Shown here: in pieces, positions 57,737 to 64,000 of the stretch | How the letters are laid out: every line of letters starts with the position of its first letter | Position numbering within the stretch: position 1 is the first letter of the stretch | Source: Mytilus galloprovincialis | Taxonomy: Eukaryota; Mollusca; Bivalvia; Mytilida; Mytilidae | Direction: 5' to 3' | DNA: 64,000 bases | NCBI RefSeq assembly: GCF_965363235.1 | Contig: NC_134844.1 | Span: forward strand, 74,145,497 to 74,209,496 | Position numbers and translations under genes: made by a program | Notes under the pieces: generated by a model | The model's input: only the letters and a program-made list of their open reading frames with translations | What the model was told of the DNA's origin: nothing | The model's database searches: none

Positions 57737-58593
57737 ATGGGGATGGTGTCAAAATTATATTTAATAATCGGATGTCTGTCCATAATCAAAGGTAAGATCA
57801 TCACCTGAGATGGAGTAGTGTACACAAAACATCAAAGATACCGTGTGTATTCCGTCCCCTTGTTTATTAAATGTTATAATTAGATAATTAGTAATATTAA
57901 AGAATAGATCGTTCAAAGTTAAATGTCCAAAGTTATGATTTTTTCATTGGCTTCATTCTTTCAATCAAAAAACAAATACGCAATCAAAAGTTTTGACCAT
58001 TCCTTTGATCTCGCCGCCATAATGAGAACTGCAGTGATTTTGTGTATTCGCTACGATCTTTGATCGTTTTAAACAGTTACACTATTATCATTTTATAATG
58101 TTTTTAAACTTAAATATGTTTGTAAACATGAAAGAATGTCTTAAATTGTGGATTTGAAAAGTAAACAAAATGTGTTTTAGGGCAATACACAAATTCCCTG
58201 TTCGGTCACGTGACCGTTCTCTGTCCCTCTTCATTTACTCAAACAGTGATATACTGGATGGTGTTCTGTTGAAAGGTTAACTTTTTTTTCATGAACCAGA
58301 AGAATGAAATAATGTAGTAAATTTTTATTATTCAAAATTTATGCAAAAATAGATTTAAGGAATGTGAGATTATTTTTGCTACCTACATGTACTAAATATT
58401 GTATGCAATTTTAGGCCCGTCAACAGTTAACCTAAAGGACTTAATAAATTTAGACTTATGCATGTATTCATGTTATTGTGTTTTGGTTGTTAAATTCAGA
58501 TCCCTTCGTATACATCAGGATATAGCAACTTATAGCTGCTTACCCTCCTGTTACATACTAGATTCAAAGAACCCATTTAGGCCAAACAATTAA
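57737..58593 (+). CDS. Candidate two-exon secreted cysteine-rich peptide (77 residues)
   Basis: Exon 57737-57791 encodes a signal-peptide-like start (MGMVSKLYLIIGCLSIIK) and ends in phase 1 at a good gtaaga donor. The next plus-strand acceptor in phase (gcaattttag, at 58414) opens a frame of 58 codons with TAA at 58591-58593. The predicted mature part (PSTVNLKDL onward) has five cysteines, arranged CMYSCYC and CLPSC, and a basic middle. I know of no family with this exact spacing. Weak points are the thin pyrimidine tract of the acceptor and the odd number of cysteines. A chance ORF is quite possible. Confidence 0.25.
58204..58215. promoter_or_regulatory. Palindromic E-box GGTCACGTGACC
   Basis: A 12-bp perfect palindrome centred on CACGTG, the preferred site of USF/MITF/TFEB-type bHLH-Zip factors. 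It falls in the candidate intron 57792-58414. No linked promoter is established. Confidence 0.35.
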
Positions 58594-58755
58594 AACATTC
58601 TTATAGAATATGTAAAGGATTTTTTTTGTTGCTGTTACAGCTTTCTAGAAGCCAGAATTTTGTGATCAAAATGTAACATAAGAAATTTCAGTCTGTTTTG
58701 TCTTGATATGTACTCCCAGCCAGCCATCCTTCCATCCATCATGTCCATCTCCTGC

Positions 58756-58902
58756 AGTGGCAGAACCAGAAATTTTCACAAGTGCGGGCACACTGACTGC
58801 CTAAGAGGGGGCATGCTCCAGTCATGCTTCAGTGATACCCTATATAATCAATCAAATTTTTCCCAGGAAAAAGGGGGGGGGGGGGGCAAAATCTGCCTCT
58901 GT
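58756..58902. mobile_element. MITE of the CAGTGGCGGATCC family, diverged
   Basis: 'cagtggcagaaccagaaattttc', 'actgactgcctaagagggggc', 'cagtcatgcttcagtgat', 'tataatcaatcaaatttttccc', a G run and 'aaatctgcctctg'. It shows how the left half (28738) and right half (8778) join. Confidence 0.65.
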
Positions 58903-59085
58903 TCGTGTAATAAAATAATAACTTATTGACAGGCCATAGAATCTTGTTTGTGTCATTGTATTTACATGTATAACTACAGTTGCAATGTAACTCTCCATAT
59001 CATAGAAGATATTTGAGGACTTGTAAAAGATTTAGAATTTGCAAGGCAAAGGCACAACCTGCACAAAGTGTTGGTGGCAAATAAA

Positions 59086-59225
59086 ATTGAAAATGGAAAT
59101 GGGGATTGTGTCAAAGAGACAACAACCCGACCATGTAAACAGACAACAGCAGAAGGTCACCAATAGTTCTTCAATGCAGCGAGAAATTCCCGAACCCGGA
59201 GGCATCATTCAGCTGACCTTTTAGA
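59086..59225 (-). repeat. Dispersed repeat family A (antisense)
   Basis: 'attgaaaatggaaatgggga', 'gacaacaacccgacc' and 'cgagaaattcccgaacccgg'. Confidence 0.8.
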
Positions 59226-59869
59226 TTTTAAAGACCATTTAGATTTAAAGATACAGTATATTACCATGATAACATTTAAAGCTACCTTGACTAATATCTC
59301 GACAATAGTTTAAGCCTATGATCAACTTGTTAGGTTGTTGTCTCATTTATAGATATTAACCTATTTCATTGTATACCATACATCTTCTGACAATACATTT
59401 ACATTCAAAATTATTCTGATCAGTGCACTTGAAATGTTGAAATTCTGATGTGATCTCTGACTTGTATAAAATTTCAGTTTTCATACAGATAGTGACTTTT
59501 TATGCCCCACCTACATGTACAATGTATTAAAGTAGAGGCTTATGTTTCTTCCTGTCTGTGCGTCTTTCTGTCCTGGTTTGGTTATGTATTGGTTTGTGGT
59601 AGTTTATGATTACGTATATATTGGTTTATTACTTACATGTACATGCTCATAATGACGTGAACCGTTTAATACATATGTTGCTAAAATGTATGGCTTTTGA
59701 TTTCATTTGCAATTCACGAATTTCCTACATCAGTCAACCTTGTTTTAAAGTGTCACCTCTCTTAAACAGAAATCTTTCTGGTTAGGTAAATAGGTTATCC
59801 TAATTTTATGCCCCATTTTCTGTGATATCTACCTACCTACCTACCTACATGTACCTATCCTCTTCATTC
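59226..59869. other. Intergenic with family D fragment and (CTAC)n
   Basis: 'tttttatgccccacctacat' at ~59498 is a family D edge. (CTAC)n lies at ~59829-59849. No gene. Confidence 0.45.
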
Positions 59870-61450
59870 CTGGCGGAGCACACGTTCGCCACAAGATTTC
59901 ACTATCCAGATCTGTCTTAAACCTTTGTTTCAGCTTCTCTCCAGGTCATGTCAACCTCCTTCAGTTCTGCCTCAATTGTTCGACGCCAGGTGGTTTTGGG
60001 TCTTCCTCTTGGTCTCTTCCCCTGGGGTGTCCATCTTAGAGCTCAGTGATATTGTTGTCTTTTTTCAAAACTACCTTTACCTTTTTTTATTGGGAAAAAT
60101 GCATATTTTTCATTGAAATTGGGAAATTTGTATATCATGTATATTTTATTCTAAACACATCTCTGATTTTTTGCTGACCTTTTCTGTCTTTTTTACACTG
60201 TTTTTTTCATGTATATTTTGGTTGTCAGACATTTTCAACCTGAAAGGTACTTTTCGGAGAGGGGAAAGAAACAGAAGCAATGATGGTACTTGAAATGATG
60301 CTTTCTAATATCAAAATAATAACATAAATTACGATATTTACAAACATTACTACCAATGCCATCACTGTTTGGGGAAAAGGCCGAATTTCGTCTGTAATTT
60401 GAGGCAAACAATATCACTGGAGCTGTCCTGGTTATGTTGGATACAGGCATCATGAGAACATGACCAGCCATCTGAAGGGCCTCTGTTGTATTTCTTTGAG
60501 GATACATATTGTGACATGGACCTTGCTCATATCAAGATGTTCATTTGAGATAAGGTTTGGCCAAATGATTTTACTAATTCACCTCAGACAATTGTGGTGG
60601 AAACTTGAGAACGATCTCATATACATGTATATCTGTTTTTGTTACTCTCCAGCATTCACCCCCATACAGAAGGATGTATTTAACATTACTATTATAGCCT
60701 TATCTTTGTTTTTCTGTTGTATTGGTTGGACTTCCAAATGGGTCGTAGTCTTTGAAATGCAGATCGTGCTTTAGGCCAAATAAAAATATATGTGTGGTTC
60801 CAGTAACCCGACCGACCCTAGAACTTTTTTTTTCATTTCTGAAAAATAAATTTTCAAACGATCAAATTTTGAGGATTGTGAATAAAAATAATTAAATTCA
60901 TAGATTTCTGTCTTCTGAATTTCCATCACAAGTATCTGTTATGGCTAAAATGCAACAATTCATAACAGAATGCAACAAAATTAACTAAAAACGTATCATG
61001 ACTGTTTATTTTACAACCAAACACATGTAAAAACGGCGGACTTCCGGTTGGGGCGTGTATAATACCGGAAACAATTTCAATAAACACACGATTTTTTTCC
61101 GGATTTTGACATTCAAAAATAAAAATAAAAAAAAAAAAAAAAAAAAATTTGCCGACCTACCGACCCTATTTTTTAAAAGTATGTAACTGGAACCACACAT
61201 ATATTTTTATTTGGCCTTAGCTAGCCTACTTTTAACATTTTTCGTTGTATCTTCTGTATTAACGACAGTTCCTAGATAGGTAAAAGAGTCTTTTTGCGTT
61301 CAGTTATAATTAAACTTTGCTTGCAAAATGGCTGAGCCGATTTGTTTTTTCCTGCATATTGTCTTGTTTTGATGACAGGAGTGCTATATCATCAGAAAAG
61401 TCACGGTCTTTTAGGGTTGTAAACATGGACCATGTGATGCCTAGAATCTA
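59870..61450 (-). pseudogene. Decayed non-LTR retrotransposon RT, split by a MITE
   Basis: Read on the minus strand from ~61410: DRDFSDDIALLSSKQDNMQE (the FADD-type catalytic box with A to S), then a remnant of YLGT, RLAK, [MITE 61216-60774], ARSAFQRLRPIWKSNQYNRK, YILLYGGECWRVTKTD (near 60680), IIWPNLISNEHL, RPFRWL, and GKRPRGRPKTTWRRTIEAEL (near 60010). This is the RT-to-C-terminal order of RTE- or CR1-like elements. Many stops and frameshifts; not functional. It belongs to a different family from the elements at 51-55 kb. Confidence 0.85.
60774..61216. mobile_element. Harbinger-like MITE with ~32-bp perfect TIR and TTA duplication
   Basis: Left end GGCCAAATAAAAATATATGT, continuing through 'gtggttccagt', is matched exactly by the inverted right end. 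TTA lies at 60771-60773 and 61217-61219. Internally it holds 'cccgaccgaccct' near the left and 'gccgacctaccgaccct' near the right, plus a long A run. 443 bp, non-coding. Confidence 0.9.
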
Positions 61451-61873
61451 TAAATTTTGAACGTCAATCATGTCAATTCAAAGATTATTTTTCTTTTCTC
61501 TGGTCCCAATGTTTCAGGGTTAGCCACTAGTTTGATGCCCCAGACGACCGGTACAGTACACACTGGGGCATGGTCTGAAAAATCATCAGTATGCCTGGCA
61601 TTAAATGCTGGGCTTTTATTGGGGGTCATAAATCAGTGGCATCATGTACATGTACATTATACTTACAAATGTAGGACCTAAATTAGATACAGGAAAGCCT
61701 TAAAAGATTCAGAACTATTACAAACTTTTAGTTGGCCATCAGAACCACCACACTGACTGGTCCACTACATTCTAAATTGATAGACCTACATGTACATGTA
61801 CTTTGGTTTTTGGACAGACAGTACAAGTTTTTGACTAAGATGAAGAATTGCTAAAAATATACCCACTTAGGGC
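61451..61873. other. Intergenic, no gene seen
   Basis: No supported exon; the 74-codon ORF at 61457-61681 has no domain. Confidence 0.35.
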
Positions 61874-62211
61874 AGTCAGTGGGCCCCCCTTATAAAAATT
61901 GATGGATCCGCCTCTGTCCCCACCCTATCTAAACCATTCATGTCGTAAAATTAGAATAGACCTTAAACCTGCACTGTGCAGTATGCCATGTATGCAGTGT
62001 ACACTGAAGTCAGTATTGTACCAATATTTGATTAGCAGAAATTTCTGTAGTCAGTGGCCCCCCTTATAAAAATTTATGGATCGGCCACTGTCCCCACCCT
62101 ATCTAAACCATACATGTCGTAAAATTAGAATAGACCATAAACCTGCACCGTGCAGTGTGCAGTGTACACTGAAGTCAGTATTGTACCAATATTTGATAAG
62201 CAGAAATTTCT
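61874..62211. repeat. Two-copy tandem repeat, period 175 bp
   Basis: Units start 'agtcagtggg.cccccttata' at 61874 and 62049. Each holds 'ggatc.gcc.ctgtccccacc', 'tcgtaaaattagaataga' and 'tgtacactgaagtcagtatt'. The GGATCCGCC part belongs to the MITE family above. Confidence 0.9.
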
Positions 62212-63895
62212 GTTGGCTTAAGATCTAGGTAAACATGATAAACAAAGTAATAACATCATTTCAAGCCATAGTAAATAATCTGCCAGCCACATGACAGTTT
62301 CGACACTTGATTAAACAGTTTCTTTCTGATTAGCTTAAGTGTCTCATATAAGTTGTCATTGGGTGGACATTAAGCCTCTACTAATGAAATTGTACTTTGT
62401 CAACCCCCAAGTGACAAATGTATTAATGATCTTGTTTTAAAGTATCCTTGTTAATATTACATTTGTACATTGTCTGTTTAAATTTATTATCTTTTTCCCT
62501 TTACATTGTGTTTAAAAATAGCATTGAAAAATCACTTTTTTGTTTCGTCTGACTTCAAGGTAAAATTCAACAGGTTTTAAAAGTCTGTATATGATGAACA
62601 ACTGGTATGTAGTGAAAAAGGGAGTTTAACCCAAATGAGACAGCAACCCAACAATAAGTCTAAGATCAATGGACAATTTTTTAAAAATTACAGAACTTAG
62701 TCTTTCCAATACAAGAGACAAGAGAAGAAAGATACATAGATACGACCTAATCTCGGTTGCAGATCCAGAGGAGGTTTGGAACCCCCCCTTTTTTTTTTGG
62801 ACGATCAATGCATTTAAATAGAGACATATAGTTGGAACTCCTACCTTTTATCCTGGGTTGGGAACCCCCTTTTATAAATGGCTTGAAAGATAAAGTGCCT
62901 GAATCTTCCATAATCAGATTATAAAGTTAATGGTATATGGACCATAATTTGGTATTCGGCCTTTGGTTTCTTTTTGTATCCTTTTTTATAAGTTCTAAAA
63001 CTTTAACTTTTATTCTGTGGGTTGTGTTGATGTAAGAATAGTATTAATGGAACAATTGAGTTTTTCGAGAAAAAATTAATACATTTTGATTCACCGTTTA
63101 CGTGACAGGAAACAAAACAGGAAACCAATCTTTATTTTCTTTATTTTGCACAATATATTTCAAAACACATAAATGAACACCATTACTAGTGTTACTTGCT
63201 TCATGTTAATATTTAAAATCTTTTTTCAATGTTAAATTAAAGTTTTTTTTAAACGCGACAGGAAACCATAAGAAACCGAAAGCATTTTTTTAGTTTTATT
63301 TTATTGCAAAATCTGCTTAAAATGATCTGAACAGTATACTTTTTCTTAAAATTCATCTTAAATGTAACAGTATTATAAAACTCCTAAATATGTGCTTGTT
63401 TTGAAAACAATTAGTACAATTTATTCAGGAATTTCTGTATTTTCTTCATTGATACAGGATACCATAATCGTTGTATCTTGATGTTTTAGCCAAAAAAATG
63501 TATTTATATTTGGTTTTGAAATTCCAGTTATATACAATTTATTCCAAATCATTGGTAATGTAAAATTCTTTAAATCCAGTAAAGAAAACAACTTTTAACT
63601 TGGAATTAGCATCTTTAAAATAGGCACCATGTGATATTTGTGACCTGTACACCATCTACATGGTTTCCACATTTTAACCTACTTTAGTGGGCTAAAATCA
63701 ATAAAGTACTTCCTTTCAAGTCATGCATGGTAAAAGTTTACTTTTCCTTTGACAAGTTTATTGCGTTTCTGATAAGTGTTTGCAGAACATGAATAAAAAA
63801 AATTAATTAAAAATTGTGACAAAGATACCAACTTTGTACATTCCAAGTGTAACGGTACATTAACATGTTAATTTTTTTAAATTATCTTTATTTAC
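62212..63895. other. Intergenic or intronic, no gene seen
   Basis: AT-rich. A MITE-like fragment at ~62755-62885 ('gcagatccagaggaggtttgg', 'cctgggttgggaaccccc') resembles 7680-7970. It may be the intron 3' of the exon at 63896. Confidence 0.4.
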
Positions 63896-63994
63896 CTAAA
63901 ATATCCAGTAATATTTACTGCTGAAGCTAAATCAATCCAACGAACATCGGCACCATGATAGGAGACGTAATTTCGATTGAATTTTCCAAGGACC
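63896..63994 (-). CDS. Candidate internal exon at the window edge (minus strand)
   Basis: An open 99-nt stretch between a possible acceptor (AG at 63996-63995) and a donor (TTTAG/gtaaat at 63895), phase 2 at both ends. It encodes VLGKFNRNYVSYHGADVRW followed by IDLASAVNITGYF, which reads like real protein with balanced composition. Other frames are closed or unconvincing. I do not recognise the family. The upstream exons lie beyond the window and no downstream exon was located. Confidence 0.4.
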
Positions 63995-64000
63995 CTTTAC

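Overview
The window is animal nuclear DNA: AT-rich, with short exons separated by GT-AG introns, and densely packed with interspersed repeats. Gene content (secreted globular-head C1q proteins, a six-cysteine tetraspanin, LSM10) and repeat families that I recognise as abundant in marine mussels point to a bivalve mollusc, most likely Mytilus-like. The species call is inference; no database was searched. There is no CRISPR array, operon, phage or other prokaryotic feature.

Layout. 1-6 kb: a foldback MITE, a TIR element, the last two exons of a gene encoding a tyrosine-motif-rich C-terminus (2013-3296), and a 40-bp satellite. 6-10.7 kb: old duplicated, repeat-littered DNA. 10.8-11.2 kb: an intronless LSM10 CDS. 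12-17.2 kb: repeats, including an element built around a ~160-bp tandem core and a TTAA-bounded MITE. 20.4-21.8 kb (minus): a 295-residue coiled-coil, tail-anchored protein whose 3' end is partly duplicated in tandem. 23.3-28.5 kb: a perfect 31-bp-arm hairpin, a degenerate tandem array, and a candidate four-exon minus-strand gene. 31-35.4 kb: two near-identical three-exon C1q-domain genes in direct tandem. 37.3-44.8 kb (minus): a full-length tetraspanin gene reconstructed from eight phase-0 coding exons, with two alternative terminal exons. 45-51 kb: nested repeats and one possible first exon. 51.2-55.3 kb: two broken non-LTR retrotransposons head to tail. 56-64 kb: MITEs, a possible two-exon secreted cysteine-rich peptide, a decayed minus-strand retrotransposon split by a TTA-flanked MITE, and a candidate exon running to the right edge.

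The genes do not form a pathway. The C1q pair fits the expanded bivalve repertoire of soluble recognition proteins, the tetraspanin is a membrane organiser, and LSM10 belongs to U7 snRNP histone pre-mRNA processing. The most informative observations are the alternative tetraspanin tails, the clustered divergence between the C1q copies with a MITE at the duplication junction, the nested transposon insertion that restores a reading frame when removed, and the several palindromic MITE pairs. All exon structures are manual reconstructions from splice sites and phase, without transcript evidence.
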